This document shows positions 10,794 through 19,186 of a stretch of DNA of 64,000 bases, one piece after another. Origin of the DNA: Leeuwenhoekiella parthenopeia (GTDB taxonomy: Bacteria > Bacteroidota > Bacteroidia > Flavobacteriales > Flavobacteriaceae); the NCBI RefSeq assembly GCF_020782115.1, contig NZ_JAJGMW010000021.1, positions 23,054 to 87,053 on the forward strand, written 5' to 3'. The notes beneath the pieces were generated by a model. That model ran no database searches and was not told the DNA's origin. It was given only the letters and a program-made list of their open reading frames with translations. Position 1 is the stretch's first letter. Every line of letters begins with the position of its first letter. The translations under genes were made by a program, and so were the position numbers.

Positions 10794-13058
10794 ATGCGAT
10801 TTTCAACTTTTTTATCCTTCAGTATTCCGCTCAACTTTAAACACATACTGAGTTGTGTATTGGGATTAACCTGTGGTCTTTTCGCGAATGCGCAACAGGA
10901 CTTTACCCAATATGTAAATCCGTTTATCGGGACTTCAAATTTTGGAGCCACCCATCCGGGAGCTATTGCCCCGCGTGGTATGGCCAGTGTTTCGCCATTT
11001 AACGTGGCAGGAGGCGATACCGATTTGGAAAAGGACAGTCGCTGGTTGTCCAATCCGTATGTGTATGAAAATCGTTTTTTAACCGGTTTTAGCCATGTCA
11101 ATATGAGTGGCGTGGGTTGCCCCGACCTGGGCGTGATCTTAAGTATGCCAACCTCCGGCGCGCTGGAAACCGATCACTTAAAGTATGGAACGACCTATAA
11201 AAACGAGATCGCCAGGCCGGGTTATTATTCGGTCGAACTCGATAACGGCATCAAAACCGAATTGACGGCCAGTACCCGTGTGGGCATAAGCCGTTATCAC
11301 TTTCCGGCAGGGAAGGCCAATTTGCTCCTCAATCTGGGACTGGGCCTTACCAACGAGCACGGGGCGGTGCTGAAATTCAATTCGCCCACCGAAGTGGAAG
11401 GCTCGCGTATGGTAGGTTCGTTTTGCTATAACAATGCCGAAAGCGCTTATCCCATCTATTTCGTGGCCCGTGTTTCTGAAGCTCCGGAAAATTTCGGGAT
11501 CTGGGATAAACCCGCGACTTATAAAGGAGTTGAAGCCCAGTGGATGACCTATAACGGCAAAACCCGACTGAAGGAACAATTTATGAAAGAAGTCGTGGGT
11601 GACAGTATTGGTGCGTATTTTAAGTATGATTTTAAAGAAGCCACGCAGGTTACGCTTAAAGTGGGGATCTCGTATGTGAGTATTGCCAACGCCCGGGAGA
11701 ATTTGGATAAAGAGGTTGGGGCATCAGAGTTTGATGCGGTTTATGCCGAAACCAAAAAAGCCTGGAATGATAAACTGGGCGTGGTTGAGGTTACGGGAGA
11801 TGATCGGGATGATAAGACTATTTTTTACACGGCTTTATATCATACCCAGATCGCACCCAGCATTTTAAATGATGCTAATGGTGAATACCCCGAGATGAAT
11901 ACCCGCAAGACCAAACATACAAATGGAACCCGCTATACCGTATTTTCGCTGTGGGACACCTATCGCAATTACCATCAGTTGATGAGTTTGCTTTATCCTC
12001 AGGAACAACTGGATATGGTGAATTCCATGCTTGCTATTTATGACGAAAACGGCTGGTTACCCAAGTGGGAGCTCAACGCGACCGAGACGTTTACAATGGT
12101 AGGCGATCCTGCGGCCGTTGTGCTGGCCGATACTTATCTGCGCGGCATCACCGGTTTTGACGTGCAAAAGGCCTATAAAGCCATGCTCAAAAGTGCAGAT
12201 ACCCGTGAGGCCAATCCGGTGCGACCCGGCATCGGGGAATATATCGATCTGGGTTATGTGAGTTACGATTCGCACATTAAAGGCCCCGTATCTACCACTC
12301 AGGAATACAACATCGCCGATTATGCCATTGCCCGTCTGGCGGAAGCTTTGGGAGATAAAAAAACAGCCAAACGTTTTGATCAACGGGCGCTTTCGTATAA
12401 GAAATTGTACAATAAAAAATCAGGCTTTTTACAACCCAGGATGGCCGATGGCAGCTGGTATAAACCTTTTGATCCTTTGGCAGGTGCTAATTTTACAGAG
12501 AATCCCGGGTTTATTGAGGGCAATGCCTGGCAATATCTCTTTATGCAACCCCAGGATATTGAAGGAATGATTCAATTGATGGGAGGTAACCGCAAGTTTG
12601 AAGCAAAACTCGATGCGCTTTTTGAGCAGGGACAGTTTGATATGGCAAACGAACCCGATATCGCCTATCCGTTTTTATACAATTACCTGCCGGGTAAAGC
12701 ATACAAAACCCGCAAAAAAGTAGACGAACTCATAGCTGCTTATTTTACGAATAAACCGGCAGGATTACCGGGTAATGACGATACCGGCACGATGAGCGCC
12801 TGGCTGGTGTATGCGATGATGGGTTTTTACCCGATGACTCCGGCTGATCCCGGCTATACCTTGACGCAGCCGCGGTTTGAGGAAGTGATTATTCATCTCG
12901 ACCCTCAATTTTACGAGCGCGATGAGCTGGTAATCAAAAACGAAAGATCGCGGAAGTCAGAGGCTTCCGGTAAGTTTAGTTTAGACGGAAAGTCATTAAG
13001 TAATACGTATGTAGATCATAAAACCTGGGTGGAAGCCGGCGAGGTGATTTATAAGTGA
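10794..13058 (+). CDS. GH92 alpha-mannosidase, secreted
   Basis: This 754-residue protein has a signal peptide ending at LFANAQQ and no lipobox, so unlike the first GH92 (1051-3342) it is probably soluble. GH92 hallmarks are NPFIGTSNFGATHPGAIAPRG at the start, FSLWDTYRNYHQLM in the middle and GLPGNDDTGTMSAWLVYAMMG near the end. The two GH92 copies are only distantly alike, so they probably differ in linkage or in which arm of the glycan they trim. It closes the first tight gene block; a 194-base gap with a putative operator follows before nagB. Confidence 0.95.
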   Translation: MRFSTFLSFSIPLNFKHILSCVLGLTCGLFANAQQDFTQYVNPFIGTSNFGATHPGAIAPRGMASVSPFNVAGGDTDLEKDSRWLSNPYVYENRFLTGFSHVNMSGVGCPDLGVILSMPTSGALETDHLKYGTTYKNEIARPGYYSVELDNGIKTELTASTRVGISRYHFPAGKANLLLNLGLGLTNEHGAVLKFNSPTEVEGSRMVGSFCYNNAESAYPIYFVARVSEAPENFGIWDKPATYKGVEAQWMTYNGKTRLKEQFMKEVVGDSIGAYFKYDFKEATQVTLKVGISYVSIANARENLDKEVGASEFDAVYAETKKAWNDKLGVVEVTGDDRDDKTIFYTALYHTQIAPSILNDANGEYPEMNTRKTKHTNGTRYTVFSLWDTYRNYHQLMSLLYPQEQLDMVNSMLAIYDENGWLPKWELNATETFTMVGDPAAVVLADTYLRGITGFDVQKAYKAMLKSADTREANPVRPGIGEYIDLGYVSYDSHIKGPVSTTQEYNIADYAIARLAEALGDKKTAKRFDQRALSYKKLYNKKSGFLQPRMADGSWYKPFDPLAGANFTENPGFIEGNAWQYLFMQPQDIEGMIQLMGGNRKFEAKLDALFEQGQFDMANEPDIAYPFLYNYLPGKAYKTRKKVDELIAAYFTNKPAGLPGNDDTGTMSAWLVYAMMGFYPMTPADPGYTLTQPRFEEVIIHLDPQFYERDELVIKNERSRKSEASGKFSLDGKSLSNTYVDHKTWVEAGEVIYK

Positions 13059-13165
13059 TTTGGCCAAAACCTGCCATTCATGTCATTTAGCTTCCCGCAG
13101 CGGTTGTCTATCGAATCTTTTTTGGAAACCTTAAAAAATTTAAGAATTTCAACTTAGCAACGAAT

Positions 13166-13194
13166 AATATGTACTACATATTTTATTATATTTG
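13166..13194 (+). promoter_or_regulatory. putative operator palindrome and -7 box upstream of nagB
   Basis: AATATGTACTACATATT at 13166-13182 is a perfect inverted repeat (8-1-8). Four bases downstream TATATTTG (13187-13194) matches the Bacteroidota -7 box TAnnTTTG exactly. No clear -33 TTTG is seen at the usual distance, and the palindrome occupies that area. The layout suggests a repressor or activator site controlling nagB and the following symporter. The regulator is not identifiable here. Confidence 0.6.
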
Positions 13195-13252
13195 GAATTG
13201 AATACGGTTTTTCCGGGAATTTTGAACGCTCAAAAAAAAGATAACAACCACT

Positions 13253-15184
13253 ATGAAACCAGGTTTACAAGATTCAGCATTAATTAAATACGAACCGGCG
13301 GGTAAATTTGAAGAGACCCGTTTTGAGAAGATTCACAACATCAGTTTTGGGCAATCAACCGAAGCTTCGGCAATAGTTGCCCGTGAGATCGCAGATTTGA
13401 TCCGCAGCAAAGCAGCTTCCGGTAAGCCCTGCGTTTTGGGTCTGGCTACCGGTTCTTCCCCCATTAATGTGTATGCCGAACTCGTGCGTATGCATCGTGA
13501 AGAGGGTTTGAGTTTTAAAAATGTGATCACCTTCAACCTGGATGAGTACTGGCCGATGGAAAAATCAGACGTGCAGAGCTATCATTACTTTATGCACGAG
13601 CATCTGTTTAACCATATTGACATACCTGCAGATCAGGTAAATATACCCGATGGTACCCTTTCGCAGGAAGAAATAAAACCTTTTTGCATCGCTTACGAAG
13701 CCAAAATCAAAGCTGTTGGCGGACTTGATTTTCAGCTTTTGGGAATTGGCCGCACGGGACACATTGGCTTCAATGAGCCGGGATCGCATTTCAACTCGGG
13801 TACGCGTATGATTACGCTTGATTATTTAACCCGTGCCGATGCTGCCGGTTCGTTTAGAGGTCTTTCTAACGTGCCAAAAAAGGCCATCACGATGGGTATC
13901 AATACCGTTTTGAGCGCTAAACGTATTGTGCTTTTGGGCTGGGGTCAAAATAAAGCCGAAATTTTAAAGGAAACCATTGAGGGCGAAATCTCCTCAACCG
14001 TGCCTGCTACCTATCTTCAGGAGCACGACAATACGACTTTTGTACTCGATGATGCTGCTGCTTCCGAACTTACCCGCGTAAAAACACCCTGGCTTGTAGG
14101 TACCTGTGACTGGACTAAAGAATTAACCGCCAAAGCGGTGTTTTGGCTTTGCGAAAAAACCGGAAAGACCATTTTAAGCCTTACCGATAAGGATTATAAC
14201 GACCACGGGATGTCAGACCTGCTTGCCTTGCAAGGTTCGGCCTACAACCTCAATATCGAAATGTTTAACAAGCTGCAGCACACCATCACCGGCTGGCCCG
14301 GTGGAAAACCCGGGGCAGACGATACCAAGCGTCCCGAGCGTGCAGAGCCCGCGAGAAAACGTGTGATTATCTTTAGTCCGCATCCTGATGATGATGTGAT
14401 CTCAATGGGTGGAACTTTTGATCGCCTGGTAGAGCAGGGGCACGAGGTACATATCGCATATCAGACTTCGGGAAATATCGCAGTGAGCGATACCGAAGCC
14501 TTGAAGTTTGCTGAAGTGGCAGCGCTTATGGGCAACAACGATTGCGAGCGTTTCAGTAAAATCGCAGATCAGATAAAAAATAAACAACGCAACGAGGTCG
14601 ATCCGCTTGAGGTGCGTCAGCTAAAAGGTTTGATCAGACGCTGCGAATCTCTGGGAGCTACGCGTTTTGAAGGCGTTCCCGATGAGCATGTACACTTTTT
14701 AGACCTTCCGTTTTACGAAACCGGAGGGATCAAGAAAAACCCGATGTCTCAGGAAGATGTAGCTATCGTAAACGAATTGATCAGCAGCGTTAAGCCGCAT
14801 CAGATCTACGCTGCGGGGGACCTTGCCGATCCGCACGGGACTCACAAAGTATGCCTTAATATCATTTTTGAATCGCTTGCTCAATTAAAGAGCGAAGCCT
14901 ATATGAACGATTGCTGGGTCTGGTTATACCGCGGCGCCTGGCACGAGTTTGAAATGCACGAGATCGAGATGGCCGTGCCTATGAGTCCGGACCAGGTGCT
15001 TAAAAAGCGTCAGGCTATTTTCTACCATCAGTCTCAAAAAGACGGCGTGATGTTTCAGGGAGAAGATTTACGCGAGTTTTGGGTGCGTGCAGAAGACCGA
15101 AACAAAGAAACCGCTCAGAAATACCGGGCCCTGGGTCTGGCAGAATATGCAGCGATGGAAGCCTTTATGCGCTATCACTTTTAA
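13253..15184 (+). CDS. nagB: glucosamine-6-phosphate deaminase fused to PIG-L/LmbE-type deacetylase domain
   Basis: This 643-residue cytoplasmic protein has two parts. Residues about 30-300 are a NagB deaminase: VLGLATGSSPINVYAEL, FNLDEYWPM (D97/E98) and GIGRTGHIGFNEPGS, which convert glucosamine-6-phosphate to fructose-6-phosphate and ammonia. From about residue 370 there is a PIG-L/LmbE zinc deacetylase signature, SPHPDDDVISMGG (H377, D379, D380), with a later DPHGTHKV. This long fused form is common in Bacteroidota. No nagA is visible in the window, so the second domain may provide the N-acetylglucosamine-6-phosphate deacetylase step; that is inference. It feeds hexosamine from the surrounding glycoside hydrolases into glycolysis and is followed by an SSS symporter 58 bases later. 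Confidence 0.93.
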   Translation: MKPGLQDSALIKYEPAGKFEETRFEKIHNISFGQSTEASAIVAREIADLIRSKAASGKPCVLGLATGSSPINVYAELVRMHREEGLSFKNVITFNLDEYWPMEKSDVQSYHYFMHEHLFNHIDIPADQVNIPDGTLSQEEIKPFCIAYEAKIKAVGGLDFQLLGIGRTGHIGFNEPGSHFNSGTRMITLDYLTRADAAGSFRGLSNVPKKAITMGINTVLSAKRIVLLGWGQNKAEILKETIEGEISSTVPATYLQEHDNTTFVLDDAAASELTRVKTPWLVGTCDWTKELTAKAVFWLCEKTGKTILSLTDKDYNDHGMSDLLALQGSAYNLNIEMFNKLQHTITGWPGGKPGADDTKRPERAEPARKRVIIFSPHPDDDVISMGGTFDRLVEQGHEVHIAYQTSGNIAVSDTEALKFAEVAALMGNNDCERFSKIADQIKNKQRNEVDPLEVRQLKGLIRRCESLGATRFEGVPDEHVHFLDLPFYETGGIKKNPMSQEDVAIVNELISSVKPHQIYAAGDLADPHGTHKVCLNIIFESLAQLKSEAYMNDCWVWLYRGAWHEFEMHEIEMAVPMSPDQVLKKRQAIFYHQSQKDGVMFQGEDLREFWVRAEDRNKETAQKYRALGLAEYAAMEAFMRYHF

Positions 15185-15242
15185 AAAATAAAAGTACCTT
15201 TCTACCCTTAAATAGTAATTGTAATAAAAATAAGAATAAAGC

Positions 15243-17063
15243 ATGGTAGTTCTTGAAAACCTCGATTATGCCATTATCATTGGCTTTTTTGCAATCACCC
15301 TGATTATAGGATTAATGGTTGCCAAAAAATCAGGCAAAAGTTCTGCCGAATATTTTTTATCAGGCCGAAATATGCCCTGGTGGCTTTTGGGTATTTCGAT
15401 GGTGGCCACAACCTTTTCAACCGATACGCCTAACCTGGTAACCGATATTGTACGGAATCAGGGAGTAAGCGGCAACTGGGTCTGGTGGGCCTTTTTGATT
15501 ACCGGTTTGCTTACTGTTTTTGTGTATGCCAAGCTTTGGCGCAAGTCTGAAGTGACCACCGATATCGAGTTTTACGAGTTGCGCTACGGCGGAAAGCCGG
15601 CCCGTTTTTTACGCGGTTTTCGTGCCGTGTATCTGGGTGTGATCTTTAACGTGCTTGCGATGAGTGCGGTAACTCTGGCAGCGATTAAAATCGGTCAGAT
15701 TATGTTGGGGTTGAGTCCGTTGGAAACCATAGGTTACGCGGGTCTGGTAACGGTTATTTTCAGCACCGTGGGTGGTTTTAAAGGTGTTGTGTACACCGAT
15801 TTTATTCTCTTTTTTGCAGCAATGGCCGGAGGTATAGGAGCAGCCTGGTATTGCGTTAACCTGCCTGAAGTGGGCGGTATGAGCGGACTCCTGAGCCACG
15901 CCGAAGTCATAGATAAGATCAACATCATGCCCGATTTTAATGATACAGCGACCCTGGTTACCCTGCTTATCATTCCGCTTGCGGTGCAATGGTGGAGCGC
16001 CTGGTATCCCGGTGCTGAACCCGGTGGCGGGGGCTATATCGCTCAGCGTATGCTTGCGGCCAAAGATGAAAATCACGCCATAGGAGCTACTTTTTTCTTT
16101 AATGCCCTGCATTATGCTTTGCGTCCCTGGCCGTGGATTTTGGTAGCGCTTTCATCATTGATTATTTATCCGGATATCGCCAGTATTCACGAGGCTTTTC
16201 CCAATATTGTAGAAAGTAAGCTGGGCGATGATTTGGCGTATTCGGCAATGTTGACCAAACTGCCTGCGGGTCTTTTGGGTCTGGTCATGGCTTCGTTGAT
16301 CGCCGCCTATATGTCTACGATTTCAACCCACTTAAACTGGGGATCTTCGTATGTAGTTAATGACTTTTACGCACGCTACATCAAACCCGAAGCATCTCAA
16401 AAGGAACTGGTTAATGCCGGTCGTATTTCAACTGTACTGCTGATGATCATCAGCTCGGCTTTGGCTTTAATCCTTACCAATGCCTACCAGTTATTCAATA
16501 TCATATTGATGTTTGGCGCGGGTACCGGACTCATTTTTATTTTGCGTTGGTTTTGGTGGCGTATTAATGCCTGGAGTGAAATCTCGGCTATGTTCTCTTC
16601 AGGAATCATTTCCATTCTGTTCAATTTTACCTCATTGGGAGTGGTGCTTTTTGGCACAGCCGAAGCAGACGGTATTTTGCCCTTTTGGTCAACCTATCCA
16701 ATGATTGTATTGCTAACCACTATTGTATGGCTCAGTGTTACCTTCTTGACCCCGCCTGAAACCGAACGCACGCTTTTCGACTTTTACAAACGCACCCAAC
16801 CCGGTGGTCCCGGCTGGGAGCGCATACTTGCGGAAGCACAGTTGCAGGGAAAAAATTTAGTTACTAAAACCCAAAAATGGTCTGTACCCGCAGGGATACT
16901 GGCTACTTTAGTGGGTTGTATTACCATATATGGTGCGCTCTTTAGCACCGGATACTGGATTTACGGGTTCTATACCCAGGCCGGTATTTTAACCGTACTC
17001 ACGCTGATCGCAACTGTAGTTCTGGTAAAACTATGGCAGCGTATAAAAACGCGAGTTTTTTGA
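15243..17063 (+). CDS. sodium:solute symporter (SSS family)
   Basis: This 606-residue membrane protein has the SSS family pattern: GKSSAEYFLSGRNMPWWLLG near residue 30, SMVATTFSTDTPNLVTD, then about 13 hydrophobic segments. It shares the TPP..-F-Y segment near the C-terminus with the symporter at 3344-5218 (TPPETERTLFDFY against [13 protein letters not shown]), so the two are paralogues. Placed directly after nagB, it probably imports GlcNAc, glucosamine or a related amino sugar; that is inferred from position. A rho-independent terminator follows within 30 bases. Confidence 0.92.
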   Translation: MVVLENLDYAIIIGFFAITLIIGLMVAKKSGKSSAEYFLSGRNMPWWLLGISMVATTFSTDTPNLVTDIVRNQGVSGNWVWWAFLITGLLTVFVYAKLWRKSEVTTDIEFYELRYGGKPARFLRGFRAVYLGVIFNVLAMSAVTLAAIKIGQIMLGLSPLETIGYAGLVTVIFSTVGGFKGVVYTDFILFFAAMAGGIGAAWYCVNLPEVGGMSGLLSHAEVIDKINIMPDFNDTATLVTLLIIPLAVQWWSAWYPGAEPGGGGYIAQRMLAAKDENHAIGATFFFNALHYALRPWPWILVALSSLIIYPDIASIHEAFPNIVESKLGDDLAYSAMLTKLPAGLLGLVMASLIAAYMSTISTHLNWGSSYVVNDFYARYIKPEASQKELVNAGRISTVLLMIISSALALILTNAYQLFNIILMFGAGTGLIFILRWFWWRINAWSEISAMFSSGIISILFNFTSLGVVLFGTAEADGILPFWSTYPMIVLLTTIVWLSVTFLTPPETERTLFDFYKRTQPGGPGWERILAEAQLQGKNLVTKTQKWSVPAGILATLVGCITIYGALFSTGYWIYGFYTQAGILTVLTLIATVVLVKLWQRIKTRVF

Positions 17064-17089
17064 GTTTTTAATTGTTTCTGGTGAAAAGG

Positions 17090-17117
17090 CGTCCCGTTAA
17101 TTCGGGGCGTTTTTTTT
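17090..17117 (+). terminator. rho-independent terminator after the nagB-symporter unit
   Basis: CGTCCCG, loop TTAATT, CGGGGCG form a 7-bp stem with one G-U pair at 17090-17109, followed by a run of eight T. Confidence 0.85.
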
Positions 17118-17132
17118 GTTTTAAACGGATAG

Positions 17133-17166
17133 TTACCAATTTGGTAAGTTTTGATATCTTTGGTAA
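17133..17166 (+). promoter_or_regulatory. higBA promoter with autoregulatory-type palindrome
   Basis: TTACCAATTTGGTAA (17133-17147) is a perfect 7-1-7 palindrome. TATCTTTG (17155-17162) is an exact -7 box. A further half-site TTTGGTAA (17159-17166) overlaps the box. Antitoxins of the HigA type usually repress their own operon by binding such repeats, so HigA at 17477-17833 is the likely ligand. The leader to the GTG start at 17181 would be very short. Confidence 0.7.
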
Positions 17167-17180
17167 AACCCTGGTCTAAA

Positions 17181-17474
17181 GTGAGAGTTATTGCAAAGCG
17201 AACATTACGGGATTTTTGGATAAAGCATTCCGACTGTGAAGAGCAGCTAAAATCCTGGTATCGGGAATTGGAGCGGTCGTCTTTTGAAACCATCCACGCG
17301 CTTAAGGATGAATATCCAACAGCCAGTGTTCTTCGGGAAAATCGAATTGTTTTCAACATCAAGGGCAATAAATACTGCCTTATTGTAAAAATTAATTTTG
17401 AGTTTCAGATTTGCTGGATTCGCTTTATGGGCACACACGCAGAATATGACAAAATAGATGCAAATACCATTTGA
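17181..17474 (+). CDS. higB: HigB-type mRNA interferase toxin
   Basis: Starting at the GTG at 17181, the protein begins RVIAKRTLRDFWIKHSD, which matches the usual HigB toxin start, and is about 97 residues long, normal for the family. It has HigB_toxin (PF09907) features: SWYRELERSSFETIHALKDEY, VLRENRIVFNIKGNKYCLIVKINF and a conserved ending FMGTHAEYDKIDANTI. An in-frame TTG at 17151 would add ten residues that do not look like the family and would overlap the promoter box. Family members cleave ribosome-bound mRNA. The antitoxin gene starts two bases downstream, the toxin-first order typical of higBA. Confidence 0.9.
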   Translation: MRVIAKRTLRDFWIKHSDCEEQLKSWYRELERSSFETIHALKDEYPTASVLRENRIVFNIKGNKYCLIVKINFEFQICWIRFMGTHAEYDKIDANTI

Positions 17475-17476
17475 TC

Positions 17477-17833
17477 ATGAAAATAACACCTATACGAAAT
17501 GAACAGGATTATCAGGATGCGCTAGAACGCCTAGAAGACATTTTTGATGCCAAAAAAGGTACTGAAGAGGGAGATGAACTTGAAATTCGTTCGATTTTAA
17601 TTGAGCAGTACGAAAGTGAAAATTTTCCGATAGGTATGCCAGATCCTATTGAAGCCATTAAATTCAGAATGGAACAAATGGGTTTGAAACAGAGGGATTT
17701 AGCCGAAATAGTAGGTTTTGAAAGCAGGGTGAGCGAGATACTGAATAAAAAGCGAAAGCTAACTCTCGATATGATCAGAAAACTCAACATAAAGCTTCAC
17801 ATTCCTACCGAAGTTCTGGTTCAGGAATATTGA
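17477..17833 (+). CDS. higA: HigA-type antitoxin with HTH domain
   Basis: The protein has 118 residues from the ATG at 17477 (an in-frame TTG six bases earlier is less likely). The N-terminal half is acidic and helical (DYQDALERLEDIFDAKKGT), the part expected to cover the toxin. The C-terminal half is an HTH_3/XRE domain: AIKFRMEQMGLKQRDLAEIVGFESRVSEILNKKRKL. It should neutralise HigB and repress the operon by binding the palindrome at 17133-17147. The next gene begins ten bases later but is not obviously related. Confidence 0.92.
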   Translation: MKITPIRNEQDYQDALERLEDIFDAKKGTEEGDELEIRSILIEQYESENFPIGMPDPIEAIKFRMEQMGLKQRDLAEIVGFESRVSEILNKKRKLTLDMIRKLNIKLHIPTEVLVQEY

Positions 17834-17843
17834 AATATAAAAA

Positions 17844-18491
17844 ATGAAACTGTTTCGCAAACTGCTCAGATTTCTATTCTATGTCCTGTTGATCCCGGTA
17901 GGTTATCTGGTTGTTTCTTTGGTTCTGACAGCGATAACCGTTCCACGCGAGGCTAAAGATCAACCCGCAGATCAGGTAATCTATCTCAAAACCAATGGGG
18001 TGCATTTAGATATTGTTCTGCCCAGAGCGGCTATGACTGCCGATTTGAGTAAAGATTTGAAAAGGACTGATGCAGACGCCTATATGTCTTTTGGCTGGGG
18101 AGATGAAAATTTCTACATCAATACGCCTACCTGGGGAGATCTGACTTTTGCAAATGCCTTTAGAGCCTTGTTTTTAGAAAGTACCACGCTGATGCATTTA
18201 ACCCGTTACCGCAACAAGCAGGAGGACTGGTTAGAAGTGCGTCTGAGTGTGGAAGAATTAGAAAAAATCAACACCTATCTGGTAAACAGCTTCAAACCGG
18301 ATGCCAATGGTAATAAGGAAATGTTGAAGGATGCCGGCTATGGTTCCCGCGATGATTTTTATAAGGCTAACGGGAGTTATTCGTGTATTAAAACCTGCAA
18401 TACCTGGGTAAATACGGCATTTAAAGAAAGTGGTTTAAAAGCCTGTTTATGGACACCTTTTGATTTTGGGTTGATGGGGAAATATGATTAG
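17844..18491 (+). CDS. TIGR02117/DUF2459 family protein
   Basis: This 215-residue protein has one N-terminal membrane segment (about residues 8-32: FLFYVLLIPVGYLVVSLVLTA), followed by a soluble domain with family motifs: VIYLKTNGVHLDIVLP, MSFGWGDENFYINTPTW and SYSCIKTCNTWVNTAFK. Members of this family have no established biochemical role. The pattern of a conserved His and Cys in otherwise soluble segments recalls a papain-like amidase fold, but that is a guess. It lies ten bases after higA, possibly in the same transcript. Confidence 0.8.
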   Translation: MKLFRKLLRFLFYVLLIPVGYLVVSLVLTAITVPREAKDQPADQVIYLKTNGVHLDIVLPRAAMTADLSKDLKRTDADAYMSFGWGDENFYINTPTWGDLTFANAFRALFLESTTLMHLTRYRNKQEDWLEVRLSVEELEKINTYLVNSFKPDANGNKEMLKDAGYGSRDDFYKANGSYSCIKTCNTWVNTAFKESGLKACLWTPFDFGLMGKYD

Positions 18492-18494
18492 AAT

Positions 18495-19019
18495 ATGAAG
18501 GGTAAAGAGTTGATTTTTTTGCTGATGCTAATTGTGTCTTTACTGGTTTTACCTATGTATAGTATAGGCTGGGAAGCATTGCACCCCGAGTCTCAAATAG
18601 ATGTCAATATTCACGATACATACTTTATAATTCCAACTCTTCCTGCAATTTGTGTTTATATCGTATTTATCATTTTTAGTATTTACCTGTTTCGGGTTTT
18701 ACTACAGAAGTTCAGAAATAAGATTGCAAATTTGATCTTGATTGTATCTACCATGGCCTTAATACTAATCTTTACCTTTTTAATTTGTCTCTTTAGGCTT
18801 TGGGAGAGTACTTCTTCCGGTTATCATTCTTCAACTGAAGGAATAGTAACAACTCAAGGCAATGTATGGAATGTTGTTTTTTGGATTCTTATAAGTATTC
18901 AGTTGGCTTTGGTAATTCTTTTGGTACTGACGGCATTTAAAACCGGTAGGCTTTTTGGGCAAAGCCAAAAGGATTCGGTGTTATTGCGTTTTACAGGTAA
19001 AGAATCCAGGCACAATTAA
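18495..19019 (+). CDS. hypothetical four-helix membrane protein with HDTYF motif
   Basis: This 174-residue protein has about four membrane segments (residues about 5-25, 48-70, 78-102 and 125-150). Between the first two is SQIDVNIHDTYFIIPTLP. HDTYF resembles the HDTYxVVxHFHY segment of haem-copper oxidase subunit I, but the histidine-rich remainder of that motif is absent here, so no oxidase function is claimed. It starts three bases after the preceding stop, so the two are probably co-expressed. No family is recognised with confidence. Confidence 0.65.
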   Translation: MKGKELIFLLMLIVSLLVLPMYSIGWEALHPESQIDVNIHDTYFIIPTLPAICVYIVFIIFSIYLFRVLLQKFRNKIANLILIVSTMALILIFTFLICLFRLWESTSSGYHSSTEGIVTTQGNVWNVVFWILISIQLALVILLVLTAFKTGRLFGQSQKDSVLLRFTGKESRHN

Positions 19020-19186
19020 GGCTTGAGCATTCTGATTTCATAAAGAACTCCTAACACCTTGGCGTCACTAAGCTACGCAGAGCCGTCATTCAGCGATTAT
19101 TTTTCAGGTAAACCCGCACTTCTTTTAGCTTTAAAGAATAAATTAGTGGTATTTACACCCAAAGCTTGAATACCTGATACCATTTT

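Noticed and set aside
17151..17180. Longer HigB start at TTG 17151
   Set aside because: Extra residues do not fit the family and the codon lies before the end of the promoter box.
18495..19019. Calling the small membrane protein an oxidase subunit
   Set aside because: Only HDTYF matches; haem and copper ligands are absent.
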